Assembly (NCBI RefSeq): GCF_001941845.1
Contig: NZ_CP018870.1
Span: 4,780,001 to 4,844,000, forward strand
Direction: 5' to 3'
Length of the DNA stretch: 64,000 nt
DNA from: Streptomyces sp. TN58
Lineage (GTDB): Bacteria > Actinomycetota > Actinomycetes > Streptomycetales > Streptomycetaceae
The position numbers and the translations under genes are program-made. Of the stretch, positions 8,213 to 16,669 are shown piece after piece. Within the stretch, counting starts at the first letter, position 1, and the number at the start of each line of letters is the position of its first letter. The notes under the pieces are model-generated. The model worked only from the letters and a program-made list of their open reading frames with translations. It had not been told where the DNA came from and ran no database searches.

Positions 8213-8238
8213 CCATCTGTCCGGATCGCGGGACGCCC

Positions 8239-8273
8239 GAGGGAGGGGGTCCCCCCAGCACAGCGAGGGGGAG
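8239..8273. repeat. Intergenic GC-rich palindromic element
   Basis: GGAGGGGGTCCCCCCAGCACAGCGAGGGGGAGG contains GGGGGTCCCCC and CCCCC...GGGGG pairings. It resembles, in a decayed form, the CCCCCAGC/GCTGGGGG-type palindromes dispersed through Streptomyces genomes. It falls in the untranslated leader of the next gene. Confidence 0.4.
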
Positions 8274-8310
8274 GGCCGTTCCGGACCCCACGGAACGAGA
8301 GGCCGCCCAG

Positions 8311-9063
8311 ATGGAGACGACGAGCAGCAGCCTGGTAGGCGCGCAGACCGCCGAGGCACCCGCCGCCGCGGACCCCGCGCAGGAACCGCATACCAGCCCG
8401 CATACGAGCCCGCATACCGGCGACCGTGCCGAGGGGCAGCAGCCGGAGGCAGCCGCCCCCGTGCCGGCGGCCCGCCGGACGGTCGAGGGCTTCCTGGCCG
8501 CTGACTTCCCCTGGTACGGGCTGGACGGAGCCTTCACCGGCCCGCGCTGGCTCATGCAGGTCGGCACCGCCGCCGACGGAACGGTCGAGCACGGCTCCAC
8601 CGGCCACGGCGACGAGCCGTCCGCCCGGGGCGAGATCGCCACGGGCGAGAAGGAGCGCTTCGCGGTGGTCATCACCGTGGCGAGCAACCCGCTGCGCCGC
8701 AGCGGCGACGGAACCGGAGTCCTGGAGGCCACCTCGGTCTCCTCGGCGGCCTGGCTGGCCGGCTCCGGGCTGCTGGCCTACAGCTGGCCCGGACAGATGG
8801 ACCACGCCCTGCGCGACGACTGGCTCGACCAGCAGACCGAGGCCGCGTGGGAGCTCGCCGACGACCTCGACGGCGAGGACTGGTCCACGCTGTCCCTGCC
8901 GGTGGACGGCGAGCCGACCACCTTCCACTACCGCGAGTCCGAGTCCGGCTGGGTGCTCGCCGGCTCCACCGGCAGCGGCGTGCACCTGGGCGCCTACGGG
9001 CGCGGCATGAGCGCCTACGGCCTCGGCTTCTCGGCGATCTCCGACCTCGGCACGTACGAGTAG
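8311..9063 (+). CDS. Conserved Streptomyces protein of unknown function
   Basis: 250 residues. I do not recognise a domain. Residues 25-40 hold a small His/Thr/Pro repeat (HTSPHTSPHTG) inside a disordered N-terminal 60-residue region. The rest is soluble, acidic and rich in aromatic residues and glycine, with WELADDLDGEDWSTLSLPVD around the middle and GSGVHLGAYGRGMSAYGLGF near the C-terminus, suggesting a beta-rich fold. No signal peptide or membrane segment. The position between tatB and mrp is the place where mycobacteria carry unrelated genes. The ribosome site (GAGAGG) is modest. Ends at a strong bidirectional terminator. Confidence 0.75.
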   Translation: METTSSSLVGAQTAEAPAAADPAQEPHTSPHTSPHTGDRAEGQQPEAAAPVPAARRTVEGFLAADFPWYGLDGAFTGPRWLMQVGTAADGTVEHGSTGHGDEPSARGEIATGEKERFAVVITVASNPLRRSGDGTGVLEATSVSSAAWLAGSGLLAYSWPGQMDHALRDDWLDQQTEAAWELADDLDGEDWSTLSLPVDGEPTTFHYRESESGWVLAGSTGSGVHLGAYGRGMSAYGLGFSAISDLGTYE

Positions 9064-9105
9064 CCGCACCGGCCGGGCCGGGACCGCGGCACCGGACACG
9101 GGTAC

Positions 9106-9141
9106 GGAGAAGGGCACCGCCGGCCGGCGGTGCCCTTCTCC
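9106..9141. terminator. Bidirectional terminator between the 8311 gene and mrp
   Basis: An 18-bp perfect inverted repeat, GGAGAAGGGCACCGCCGG with its complement, lying between two convergent genes. Confidence 0.85.
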
Positions 9142-9172
9142 TCGCGAAGCGGTGACCAGTACGTGTCGCGCC

Positions 9173-10333
9173 CTAGAACTTGTTGCGCGGGGTGATGCCC
9201 AGCGACATGCCCGACAGGCCGCGTGCCCGGCCGCCCAGCTTGCCCGCGATCGCGCGCAGGGCCGCACCGGCCGGCGAGTCCGGGTCGGACAGGACGACGG
9301 GCTTGCCCTCGTCGCCGCCCTCGCGCAGCCGGACGTCGATCGGGATCTGGCCCAGCACCGGCACCGTCGCGCCGACCGTCTTGGTCAGCCCGTCGGCGAC
9401 CTTCTGGCCGCCGCCGGAGCCGAAGACGTCCACCATCTCGTCGCAGTGCGGGCACGGCAGGCCCGACATGTTCTCGACGACGCCGACGATCTTCTGATGG
9501 GTCTGCACGGCGATCGAGCCGGCCCGCTCGGCCACCTCCGCCGCGGCCTGCTGCGGGGTGGTGACCACCAGGATCTCGGCGTTCGGCACAAGCTGCGCCA
9601 CCGAGATCGCGATGTCGCCCGTACCGGGCGGCAGGTCCAGCAGCAGCACGTCCAGGTCGCCCCAGAAGACGTCGGCCAGGAACTGCTGGAGGGCCCGGTG
9701 CAGCATCGGCCCGCGCCACACGACCGGAGCGTTGCCCGGGGTGAACATGCCGATGGAGATGACCTTCACGCCGTTCGCGGACGGCGGCATGATCATGTTC
9801 TCGACCTGGGTGGGCCGGCCGTCCACGCCCAGCATGCGCGGCACGCTGTGGCCGTAGATGTCCGCGTCGACCACGCCGACCTTCAGGCCGTCCGCCGCCA
9901 TCGCCGCGGCCAGGTTCACCGTGACCGACGACTTGCCGACGCCGCCCTTGCCGGAGGCGACCGCGTACACGCGGGTCAGCGAACCCGGCTTGGCGAAGGG
10001 CACCTCGCGCTCGGCGGTCCCGCCGCGCAGCGTGGCCGCCAGGTCCTTGCGCTGCTCGTCGCTCATCACGTCGAGGGACACGGCGACGGAGGTGACGCCC
10101 GCGACCTTCTCGACGGCCTCGGTGACGTTCTTGGTGATGGTCTCGCGCATGGGGCAGCCCGACACCGTGAGGTAGACCGTGACGGCGACCGCGCCGCCGT
10201 CGCCGATCTCCACCGATTTGACCATGCCGAGCTCGGTGATCGGCCGGTGGATCTCGGGGTCGTTCACCGTCGCCAGAGCGTCCAGGATCGCGTCCTGCTC
10301 AGGCACGGCGGCGGAGCTTGTGTCGGTAGCCAT
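9173..10333 (-). CDS. mrp: Mrp/NBP35-family Fe-S cluster carrier ATPase
   Basis: 386 residues. Residues about 12-95 form a MIP18/DUF59 domain (ATVNDPEIHRPITELGMV, with the conserved SGCP Cys60); residues about 120-370 form the deviant Walker A P-loop ATPase (SGKGGVGKS, 127-135) with DADIYGHSVPRML and LLLDLPPGTGD. The CPHC motif near 293 is the bridging [4Fe-4S] site shared by the dimer. Role: transfer of iron-sulfur clusters to apoproteins. The message is probably leaderless: TACCAT sits six bases before the ATG and no ribosome site is present. The position downstream of tatB is shared with M. tuberculosis mrp (Rv1229c). Confidence 0.93.
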   Translation of the reverse strand: MATDTSSAAVPEQDAILDALATVNDPEIHRPITELGMVKSVEIGDGGAVAVTVYLTVSGCPMRETITKNVTEAVEKVAGVTSVAVSLDVMSDEQRKDLAATLRGGTAEREVPFAKPGSLTRVYAVASGKGGVGKSSVTVNLAAAMAADGLKVGVVDADIYGHSVPRMLGVDGRPTQVENMIMPPSANGVKVISIGMFTPGNAPVVWRGPMLHRALQQFLADVFWGDLDVLLLDLPPGTGDIAISVAQLVPNAEILVVTTPQQAAAEVAERAGSIAVQTHQKIVGVVENMSGLPCPHCDEMVDVFGSGGGQKVADGLTKTVGATVPVLGQIPIDVRLREGGDEGKPVVLSDPDSPAGAALRAIAGKLGGRARGLSGMSLGITPRNKF

Positions 10334-10339
10334 GCCCCG

Positions 10340-10345
10340 ATGGTA
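10340..10345 (-). promoter_or_regulatory. Leaderless -10 for mrp
   Basis: TACCAT on the minus strand, six bases before ATG; transcription is expected to begin at the start codon. Confidence 0.6.
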
Positions 10346-10375
10346 CGGCTCGGTAGCACGCCTCAGGAAAGCCCG

Positions 10376-11056
10376 TCAGCGGTCGCCTTCATCACGTTCC
10401 GCCGGGAATAGACGGCGCTCGTCCATCTCCTTGATCAGGTCCTGGAACTCCGACCTGATCCAGTCGCGGGTGGCGACCTCGCCCAGACCCATCCGCAGCG
10501 CCGCGATCTCCCGCGTCAGGTACTCCGTGTCGGCGATGGACCGCTCGTTCTGCTTGCGGTCCTGCTCGTGGGTGACCCGGTCGCGGTCGTCCTGCCGGTT
10601 CTGCGCCAGCAGGATCAGCGGGGCGGCGTAGGAGGCCTGGAGCGACAGCATCAGGGTCAGGAAGATGAAGGGGTACTTGTCGAAGCGCAGGTCGTCGGGC
10701 GCGAAGACGTTCCACAGCACCCACACGATGATGACCAGCGTCATCCAGACGATGAACCGGCCCGTGCCCAGGAACCGGGCCACCCGCTCGGACAGCCGCC
10801 CGAAGGCCTCCGGATCGTATTCGGGCAGCAGGGACCGGCGCGGCGCCCGCGGCAGGTCCAGCCGGACCCTCGGACGCGCCAGCGCGCTCGACCCGGCCGG
10901 GGAGGACTTCCCCGCCCGTTCGGCCAGACGTTCCGCCGCGTCCGACGCATGCCCGTGCTCGCGCCCCGCGTGCTGCCGCGCCTGTTCGCGCCGCTCCCGG
11001 ATCTGCTCCCGGCGCCGCTCGCGGCCCTGCTCGCCGCGCCCCCGCTCACTGGCCAC
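10376..11056 (-). CDS. DUF1003 membrane protein
   Basis: 226 residues from GTG 11056, preceded by GAGGAGG at 7 bases inside the end of the upstream gene. An Arg/Glu-rich N-terminus (1-60) is followed by the DUF1003 region (about 75-200) with two membrane helices (FIVWMTLVIIVWVLWNVF and YPFIFLTLMLSLQASYAAP) and the conserved ILLAQNRQDDRDR motif; a cytoplasmic helix ends the protein. Its first 11 bases overlap the MgtE-N/CBS gene, so translation is coupled, hinting that the two act together at the membrane, perhaps in divalent cation homeostasis. Function unknown. Confidence 0.88.
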   Translation of the reverse strand: MASERGRGEQGRERRREQIRERREQARQHAGREHGHASDAAERLAERAGKSSPAGSSALARPRVRLDLPRAPRRSLLPEYDPEAFGRLSERVARFLGTGRFIVWMTLVIIVWVLWNVFAPDDLRFDKYPFIFLTLMLSLQASYAAPLILLAQNRQDDRDRVTHEQDRKQNERSIADTEYLTREIAALRMGLGEVATRDWIRSEFQDLIKEMDERRLFPAERDEGDR

Positions 11057-12317
11057 GCAGCGCCTCCTCGGAATGGAAGTCCGTCTCACGCCAGTCGTCC
11101 GGCAGGAGGTGGTCCAGTACGTCGTCGACCGTCACCGCCCCCAGCAGCGATCCGCCCTCGTCGACCACCGGCACCGCGACCATGTTGTAGGCGGCCAGGT
11201 GCGTGGTCACCGCCGGCAGCGAGGCGTCGGGCCGCAGCGGCGGCAGGTCGGTGTCCACGATCGAGCTGACCAGGGTGAACGGAGGATCCCGCAGCAGCCG
11301 CTGGAAGTGCACCGTACCCAGGTACTTGCCCGTCGGCGTCTCGTCCGGCGGCCGGCACACGTACACCTGCGCCGCCAGCGCCGGCGACAGGTCCGCCTGC
11401 CGTACCCGGGCCAGCGCGTCCGCGACCGTCGCGTCCGGGCGCAGCACGATCGGCTCGGTCGTCATCAGACCGCCGGCGGTGTTCTCCTCGTAGGACAGCA
11501 GGCGGCGCACGTCGGCCGCGTCGTCGGGCCGCATCAGCGTCAGCAGCCGCTCCTTGTCGTCCTCCGGCAGCTCGGAGAGCAGGTCGGCGGCGTCGTCGGG
11601 GTCCATCGCCTCCAGGACGTCGGCGGCGCGTTCCTCCTTGAGCTTGCCGAGGATCTCCACCTGCTCGTCCTCGGGCAGCTCCTCCAGGACGTCCGCGAGC
11701 CGGTCGTCGTCGAGGGCGTTGGCCACCTCGGCGCGCCGCTTCGGCGTCAGGTGGTGGAGCACGTTCGCCACGTCGGCGGGGCGCATCTGCTCGAAGGTGG
11801 CGACGAGGTTCTCGGCGCCCTGTCCGTGCTCCTCCAGTGAGAAGCCCGTCACGGCCGACCACTCCACGGTCAGGGCCTCGCCGCGCCGGCGCAGCGCCCC
11901 CGACTTGCCCTTGCGTACGAAGATCCGGTCGATCTCCCAGTCCCGGCGGGCCGGCAGCTGCTGGATGGCCACGTCCAGGACGGTGACCTCCTCGCCGCTG
12001 GCGACGAGCGTCACCCGCCGGTCCAGCAGCTCGCCCAGGACCAGGCGTTCGGTGGGTCGCTGCTCGAAGCGCCGCATGTTGATCACGCCGGTGGTGATGA
12101 CCTGGCCGGACTCGACACCGGTGACCCGGGTCATCGGCAGGAAGACCCGCCGCCGGCTGACCACCTCGACCACCAGGCCCAGCAGCCGGGGCGGGCGGCC
12201 GCCGACCCGGAGCATCGCGACGAGGTCGCGGACCCGGCCGACCTGGTCGCCGTTGGGATCGAAGACGGGCACACCCGACAGATGCGAGACGAAGATCCGC
12301 GGGGCGCCTGCAGCCAT
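11046..12317 (-). CDS. Soluble PRC-barrel / MgtE-N / CBS-pair protein
   Basis: 423 residues with no membrane segment, so it is not itself a transporter. Order: two PRC-barrel-like repeats (about 8-70 and 85-155), the MgtE intracellular N domain made of Leu/Asp/Ala-rich helical repeats (about 165-280, such as MRPADVANVLHHLTP and EAMDPDDAADLLSELPEDDK), then a CBS pair (about 285-415, GLMTTEPIVLRPDATVADAL and PVVDEGGSLLGAVTVDDVLD). In MgtE these domains sense Mg2+ and gate the channel. Here they stand alone and are coupled to a DUF1003 membrane gene, so a regulatory partner role is likely. Ortholog of Rv1232c. A CorA gene lies 2 kb away. Confidence 0.88.
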   Translation of the reverse strand: MAAGAPRIFVSHLSGVPVFDPNGDQVGRVRDLVAMLRVGGRPPRLLGLVVEVVSRRRVFLPMTRVTGVESGQVITTGVINMRRFEQRPTERLVLGELLDRRVTLVASGEEVTVLDVAIQQLPARRDWEIDRIFVRKGKSGALRRRGEALTVEWSAVTGFSLEEHGQGAENLVATFEQMRPADVANVLHHLTPKRRAEVANALDDDRLADVLEELPEDEQVEILGKLKEERAADVLEAMDPDDAADLLSELPEDDKERLLTLMRPDDAADVRRLLSYEENTAGGLMTTEPIVLRPDATVADALARVRQADLSPALAAQVYVCRPPDETPTGKYLGTVHFQRLLRDPPFTLVSSIVDTDLPPLRPDASLPAVTTHLAAYNMVAVPVVDEGGSLLGAVTVDDVLDHLLPDDWRETDFHSEEALRGQ

Positions 12318-12459
12318 CCGAGCGCCTCCTCCAGCGTCTGTCGACAGTCGTGCCGCCCCTCAGGCTAGCCCGTGCCCGGGGAAAGCGTCCTGGTGGGCAG
12401 GTCCGCCCGGGGCCCGGCGGAGGGCGGGGAGCGGTCGCGGGCCGCGACACGCGGGCGGG

Positions 12460-12465
12460 TACGCT
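12460..12465 (+). promoter_or_regulatory. -10 hexamer for the lipoprotein gene
   Basis: TACGCT in the divergent region; start of transcription near 12472 and AGAGG ribosome site at 12491-12495. Confidence 0.35.
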
Positions 12466-12504
12466 GCCTGCTGGCCGCAGACGACCGACGAGAGGCACCT
12501 GCCC

Positions 12505-13296
12505 GTGACCGCCTACTTCCCCGCCGCGCGGCTGCGCCGGGCGGCCGTCATCGGTGCGCTGTGCGCGGGCCTCGCCGTGACCGGTACGGGCTGTGGGGAC
12601 GACCCGGACGAGGGCACGAACGGCGTCGGCAAGCTGTCCGCCGACAAGATCGAGGCGAAGGCGAAGGCGGCCGCGACCGAAGCCGAATCGGTGCACCTGT
12701 CCGGCACGCTGGTCAGCGGCGGCAAGTCCTTCACCTTGGACATGCGCCTGAAGTCGGACGGCGGCTCCGGCGAGGTGAAGTCGAAGGAGGACACCTTCCA
12801 GCTGCTGCGGGTGGGCGAACAGCTCTACCTGAAGGCCAGCGCGGCGTTCTGGGGCCAGTCCGACTCGGCCGGCAAGCTCGGCGACAAGTACGTGAAGGTT
12901 CCCGAGGGCGACCCCTCCTACAAGCAGTTCCGCGGCTTCACCGACATGGACGTCCTGCTCGACGGGCTGCTGGGCCTGGAGGGCAAGCTCGCCAAGGGCT
13001 CCTACACCAAGGTCGGCAGCACCCGCGCGGTCCAGGTCACCGCCGACGAGGGCAAGGGGGGCAAGCTCTCGGTATCCTTGGAGGGCACCCCGTACCCGCT
13101 GCTCATGGAGCGCGCCGGGGGTGCCGGCCGGGTGGAACTCGCGGAATGGGGCAAGCCGTTCCAGCTCGATCCGCCCGCGCAGGACCAGACGGTCGACTAC
13201 GGCAGCCAGTTGCCGACGACCAAGGGGGAGGGCGGCGAGCCCGCCCCGGCCCCCTCCAAGGGCTCGGGCCAGGGGGCGAACCCCACCAAGCCCTGA
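12505..13296 (+). CDS. Putative lipoprotein (LppX/LprG-like fold suspected)
   Basis: 263 residues from GTG 12505. Signal peptide with Arg residues (RLRR), hydrophobic core (AAVIGALCAGLAV) and a lipobox-like end TGTGC with Cys30 as the lipidation site. The mature part begins with a Lys/Ala-rich helix followed by alternating strand motifs (HLSGTLVSGGKSFTLDMRLK, GEQLYLKASAAFWG, RAVQVTADEG), reminiscent of LolA/LppX lipoproteins that carry lipids or glycolipids; this is pattern resemblance only. The C-terminus is a Pro/Gly-rich tail. In mycobacteria a lipoprotein gene (lpqX) also lies in this block. Confidence 0.75.
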   Translation: MTAYFPAARLRRAAVIGALCAGLAVTGTGCGDDPDEGTNGVGKLSADKIEAKAKAAATEAESVHLSGTLVSGGKSFTLDMRLKSDGGSGEVKSKEDTFQLLRVGEQLYLKASAAFWGQSDSAGKLGDKYVKVPEGDPSYKQFRGFTDMDVLLDGLLGLEGKLAKGSYTKVGSTRAVQVTADEGKGGKLSVSLEGTPYPLLMERAGGAGRVELAEWGKPFQLDPPAQDQTVDYGSQLPTTKGEGGEPAPAPSKGSGQGANPTKP

Positions 13297-13380
13297 GCCG
13301 CCCCGACCCCCGCGAAGCGCCTTCGGCCTGCCGGCGGGGCGACAGGGCGCGCAGGCCGCCCCACCACAGCGGGAGGAATC

Positions 13381-13935
13381 GTGACCCGCAAGATCAGGAA
13401 GAACTCCGTCCGCCTCTGCATCGCGGCGATCGCGGCGTCGGCCGCCGCGGCCGGGGGAGGCGCCTTAGGGGGTGTCCCCGCCGCGACGGCGACCGCGCCG
13501 TTCAGCACCGGGGTGAACTCCGCCCCGTTCGTCGAGGACCCGGGCGGGGACGAGGGCACGGAGCCCCCGGGAGAGCCCGACGCGCAGAGGGTCCGGACGG
13601 CTGAGCCGACCGAGCCGCCCGAAGAACCCTCTCCGGAGCCGACCGAGCCGCCCGAAGAACCCTCTCCGGAGCCGACCGAGCCGAACGAGCCGAACGAGCC
13701 GACGGAGCCCTCGCCGGAGCCTGAGGAGCCACCGACGGAGCCGCCTTCGCCGGATCCGACCGAGCCGCCTGAGGAGCCGCCGCCGGATCCGACCGAGCCG
13801 CCGGATCCGACCGAGCCGCCCGAGGAGCCGCCGCCGGATCCCGACGATCCCCCGTTCGACATCCCCACGAAGGCCCCGCCGAACCCCTACGAGCAGCAGG
13901 ACCCCCCTGAGGAGGATTCCAGCGGAGAGGAGTGA
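13381..13935 (+). CDS. Pro/Glu-rich secreted protein with a TTA codon
   Basis: 184 residues from GTG 13381 with GGGAGGA upstream. A signal peptide (about 1-37: KIRKNSVR then an Ala-rich core and GVPAATA) is followed by a short segment and about 110 residues of repeated Glu/Pro/Thr units (PTEPPEEPSPEP). Codon 29 (13465-13467) is TTA, the only in-frame TTA noticed in the window; it makes translation dependent on the bldA tRNA and hence on development. No sortase motif or membrane anchor is visible. Acidic Pro-rich proteins of this kind are wall-spanning or surface spacers, but no function can be assigned. Confidence 0.7.
   Translation: MTRKIRKNSVRLCIAAIAASAAAAGGGALGGVPAATATAPFSTGVNSAPFVEDPGGDEGTEPPGEPDAQRVRTAEPTEPPEEPSPEPTEPPEEPSPEPTEPNEPNEPTEPSPEPEEPPTEPPSPDPTEPPEEPPPDPTEPPDPTEPPEEPPPDPDDPPFDIPTKAPPNPYEQQDPPEEDSSGEE
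13597..13690 (+). repeat. Tandem 33-bp coding repeat
   Basis: Two identical copies of a 33-base unit beginning GAGCCGACCGAGCCGCCCGA, followed by shorter CCGACCGAG and CCGAACGAG units, encode the PTEPPEEPSPE repeats. The copy number is likely to vary between strains by slippage. Confidence 0.65.
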
Positions 13936-13985
13936 CGCGTACCGCGACGGCCGGCCGGGACACGGAGAGGTGCGCCGGACACCCC

Positions 13986-14501
13986 CTAACCCCGGGCGGC
14001 CTTCCTCCGCTTGAGCAGAAGCTTCGGCAGGGCCGCCGGCACCGGCCTGCGGGTCGTCGCCGGGGAGCCGAGCGGCGCCGCGGCCAGTGAGCCGTCGGGC
14101 AGCCCGGACCGCACCGATTCCGGCTCCAGCCTGAGCAGTCGGCACTCCCGGGCCCACCGCTCGGTCATGGCCTCCGAGTCGGGCGCGTTCAGCCGCTTGC
14201 CCTTGAGCTCCGCCACGGCCGCCTGCCACTGCTCGCCGCGGGGCGGGAGCTCGCGTACGGTCGCCGTCCAGGCCACCAGGCGGCCGCCCTTGTCCTTGCT
14301 CCGCACGGTCACCTCGGCGCTCGCGCCGTCCGCCAGCCCCGGGAACGGCTGTTCGCCGGGCCCGTCGCCCAGTACGTGCGCGGCGCCGTCCACCCAGGCG
14401 TGCCACAACGCGCGGTCGGCCCCGGCGCCGCGGACCCAGATCAGGCCGGACTTCTTGGTGGCCTCCTCGACGAGGGCCAGGTCGAGCGTGCTGAGAGTCA
14501 T
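13986..14501 (-). CDS. Conserved actinobacterial protein, possible split-barrel flavin-reductase-like fold
   Basis: 171 residues from ATG 14501; a GTG two codons upstream is the only rival. The N-terminal TLDLALVEEATKKSGLIWVR and central strand pattern (AHVLGDGPGEQP, GASAEVTVRSKDKGGRLVAW) recall pyridoxamine-oxidase-like split barrels, but no cofactor motif is certain. The C-terminal 40 residues are Pro/Arg/Lys-rich and end RRKAARG. There is no ribosome site; TACCCT lies exactly six bases before ATG, counted from 14502, so the message is probably leaderless. Function unknown. Confidence 0.7.
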   Translation of the reverse strand: MTLSTLDLALVEEATKKSGLIWVRGAGADRALWHAWVDGAAHVLGDGPGEQPFPGLADGASAEVTVRSKDKGGRLVAWTATVRELPPRGEQWQAAVAELKGKRLNAPDSEAMTERWARECRLLRLEPESVRSGLPDGSLAAAPLGSPATTRRPVPAALPKLLLKRRKAARG

Positions 14502-14507
14502 GCGCAC

Positions 14508-14513
14508 AGGGTA
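14508..14513 (-). promoter_or_regulatory. Leaderless -10 for the 14501 gene
   Basis: TACCCT on the minus strand, six bases before the ATG. Confidence 0.6.
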
Positions 14514-14532
14514 GGGGGTCGCTGCGCGGCCC

Positions 14533-15648
14533 CTACAGCCAGCCGTTGCGGCGCAGCGCCCGGTGGATGGTGAAGCAGGCGCCGAAGATCGTCGCCATCA
14601 CCATCGGGTAGCCGTACTCCCAGCGGAGCTCGGGCATGTGGTCGAAGTTCATCCCGTACACCCCGCAGATCATCGTCGGCACGGCGATGATGGCCGCCCA
14701 GGAGGTGATCTTGCGCATGTCCTCGTTCTGGGCGACCGTCGCCTGCGCGAGGTTGGCCTGCAGGATCGAGTTCAGGAGTTCGTCGAAGCCCACCACCTGC
14801 TCGTGCACCCGCGCGAGGTGGTCGGCCACGTCCCGGAAGTACTTCTGGATGTCCGGGTCCACCAGCCTCATCGGCCGCTCGCTCAGCAGCTCCATCGGCC
14901 GCAGCAGCGGCGAGACCGCCCGCTTGAACTCCAGCACCTCGCGCTTGAGCTGGTAGATCCGGCCCGCGTCGCCGCCGCGCGCGCGGCCCTTGGCGGGGGC
15001 AGCGAAGACCTCGCTCTCCACCTCGTCGATGTCGTCCTGCATCGCCGCCGCGACCGCGATGTAGCCGTCGACGACGTGGTCGGCGATGGAGTGCAGGACG
15101 GAGGAGGGCCCCTTGGACAGCAGCTCCGGGTCGTCCTGGAGGCGGTGGCGCAGTCCCTTGAGGGAGCCCTGGCCGCCGTGCCGGACGGTGATGACGAAGT
15201 CGGGGCCGGTGAAGCACATCACCTCGCCCGTCTCCACCACCTCGCTGGTGGGGGTCAGTTCGGCGTGCTCCACGTAGTGGATCGTCTTGAAGACGGTGAA
15301 GAGGGTGTCGTCGTAGCGCTCCAGCTTCGGCCGCTGGTGCGCGTGCACCGCGTCCTCCACGGCCAGCGGGTGCAGCCCGAAGGTGGCGGCGATCCCCGCG
15401 AACTCGGCCTCCGTCGGCTCGTGCAGGCCGATCCAGGCGAAGCCGCCGTCCTCGCGGACCCGGCGGATCGCCTCACGGGGCGTCAGACACGCCGGGCCCA
15501 GCACCCGGCGGCCGTCGCGGTACACGGCGCAGTCGACCACCGCGCTGCTCGCCGACGGGTCGCGGGTCGCGTCGTAGCCGGGCTGTACGGGGGTGGACTT
15601 GCGCAGGGACGGGCGTACGGCCGCACGCAGGTAGGGCAGCATCGACAT
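14533..15648 (-). CDS. corA: CorA-type magnesium/cobalt channel
   Basis: 371 residues from ATG 15648, which follows AAGGAG at 7 bases; the longer frame to 15705 lacks a site. Large N-terminal cytoplasmic funnel domain, long stalk helix (about 220-300), and two C-terminal membrane helices with the pore-loop signature YGMNF between them (IAVPTMICGVYGMNF). Five subunits are expected to form a Mg2+-gated channel. Mycobacterial corA lies in the same gene block. Basic RRNGWL C-terminus is typical. Confidence 0.93.
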   Translation of the reverse strand: MSMLPYLRAAVRPSLRKSTPVQPGYDATRDPSASSAVVDCAVYRDGRRVLGPACLTPREAIRRVREDGGFAWIGLHEPTEAEFAGIAATFGLHPLAVEDAVHAHQRPKLERYDDTLFTVFKTIHYVEHAELTPTSEVVETGEVMCFTGPDFVITVRHGGQGSLKGLRHRLQDDPELLSKGPSSVLHSIADHVVDGYIAVAAAMQDDIDEVESEVFAAPAKGRARGGDAGRIYQLKREVLEFKRAVSPLLRPMELLSERPMRLVDPDIQKYFRDVADHLARVHEQVVGFDELLNSILQANLAQATVAQNEDMRKITSWAAIIAVPTMICGVYGMNFDHMPELRWEYGYPMVMATIFGACFTIHRALRRNGWL

Positions 15649-15990
15649 GGCAGGCTCCTTCGCACGCACGGCTGCGGACCGTACGGGTGGGAGACCCTCC
15701 GGCACGCGGGGCGGGCAGGCCCGGACAGGCGGGAGGGAACAGGACGGGAGGACAACGTTCTGCCGTCGCTCTTCTACTGATCAGAAGATCACAGAGGGCG
15801 GGAAGCGCCCGCCGGAGAAGCGGAAGAGCGATTGGTACTGCACGATCGACTTCGGTCCATCGCAGCCCCACCTCCTCCGGCCGGTCCCCCGTGGGGGAGG
15901 TCCTGTCTCCGGAGCCTTGAAACAACGCTTCTGCGTGCGGCCCCGAACAGCTGTCAACACTATCAGCCGACGGATGGTCAAGACCCGCCC

Positions 15991-16018
15991 TTTACCCGTC
16001 TCATACGAGTTCTATGCT
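15991..16018 (+). promoter_or_regulatory. Leaderless promoter for the SUFU-like gene
   Basis: TTTACC (15991-15996), 16-base spacer, TATGCT (16013-16018), then six bases to ATG 16025. Both boxes are visible, making this the best supported leaderless promoter here. Confidence 0.65.
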
Positions 16019-16024
16019 CGCTGC

Positions 16025-16609
16025 ATGGCAGAAATTCTGGCCCTCGTGGAGGCCCGGCTGCGTACCGCGTTCGGTGAACCCGACGCCCGCGCCGCCGTCA
16101 CCTTCCTGGGCACCGACCGCATCGAGGTACTCCGTTTCGCCGAGGGCGACCTCCTGCGGTACGCGACCCTCGGCATGTCCGCGAACCCGATGACCGATCC
16201 GACCGCCGTGGTCGCCGACCCCGTGCGCGGCCCGCGCGCCGAACTGGTGCTCACCGTACGGGCGGGGCTGGCCGACACCGACAAACTGCTCAGGCCGCTC
16301 GCGGTGATGGCCGCCTCCCCGCAGGTCGAGGGGCTGGTCGTGGCCCCGGGCGCCTCGCTGGACGTGGGCGGGCCGCTGTGGGAGGGGGCGCCGTTCAGCT
16401 CCGTCCTGGTGGCCGAGCCGGGCGGTCTGGTCGAGGACCTGGAGCTCGACGAGCCCATGGACCCGGTGCGGTTCCTGCCGCTGCTGCCGATGACGGCGAA
16501 CGAGGCGGCGTGGAAGCGGGTCCACGGCGCGGCCGCGCTCCAGGAGCGCTGGCTCGCGCGCGGGACGGACCTGCGGGACCCTCTGCGTAGCGCTGTCGCA
16601 CTGGACTGA
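16025..16609 (+). CDS. Suppressor-of-fused-like (SUFU) domain protein
   Basis: 194 residues from ATG 16025; longer frames run through the corA leader. The SUFU-like pattern is seen in RYATLGMSANPMTDP, RAELVLTVRAG and the C-terminal LPLLPMTANEAAWKRVHGAAAL, a bacterial family often linked to immunity or effector handling but also present as a lone core gene in streptomycetes. Soluble and acidic, no signal peptide. Leaderless initiation is likely. No toxin gene is adjacent, so an immunity role is not supported here. Confidence 0.75.
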   Translation: MAEILALVEARLRTAFGEPDARAAVTFLGTDRIEVLRFAEGDLLRYATLGMSANPMTDPTAVVADPVRGPRAELVLTVRAGLADTDKLLRPLAVMAASPQVEGLVVAPGASLDVGGPLWEGAPFSSVLVAEPGGLVEDLELDEPMDPVRFLPLLPMTANEAAWKRVHGAAALQERWLARGTDLRDPLRSAVALD

Positions 16610-16669
16610 CAGCCCGGACGGGTGACCGCGCCTTGACTGGCGGCCGGGCGGGGAGGAGCGTGGCTACCT

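Noticed and set aside
13597..13850. Repeats resembling a CRISPR array
   Set aside because: Units are in-frame coding repeats without unique spacers of constant size.
16025..16609. SUFU-like protein as an immunity protein of a toxin system
   Set aside because: No toxin, secretion or polymorphic-toxin gene adjacent; the gene is in a stable core context.
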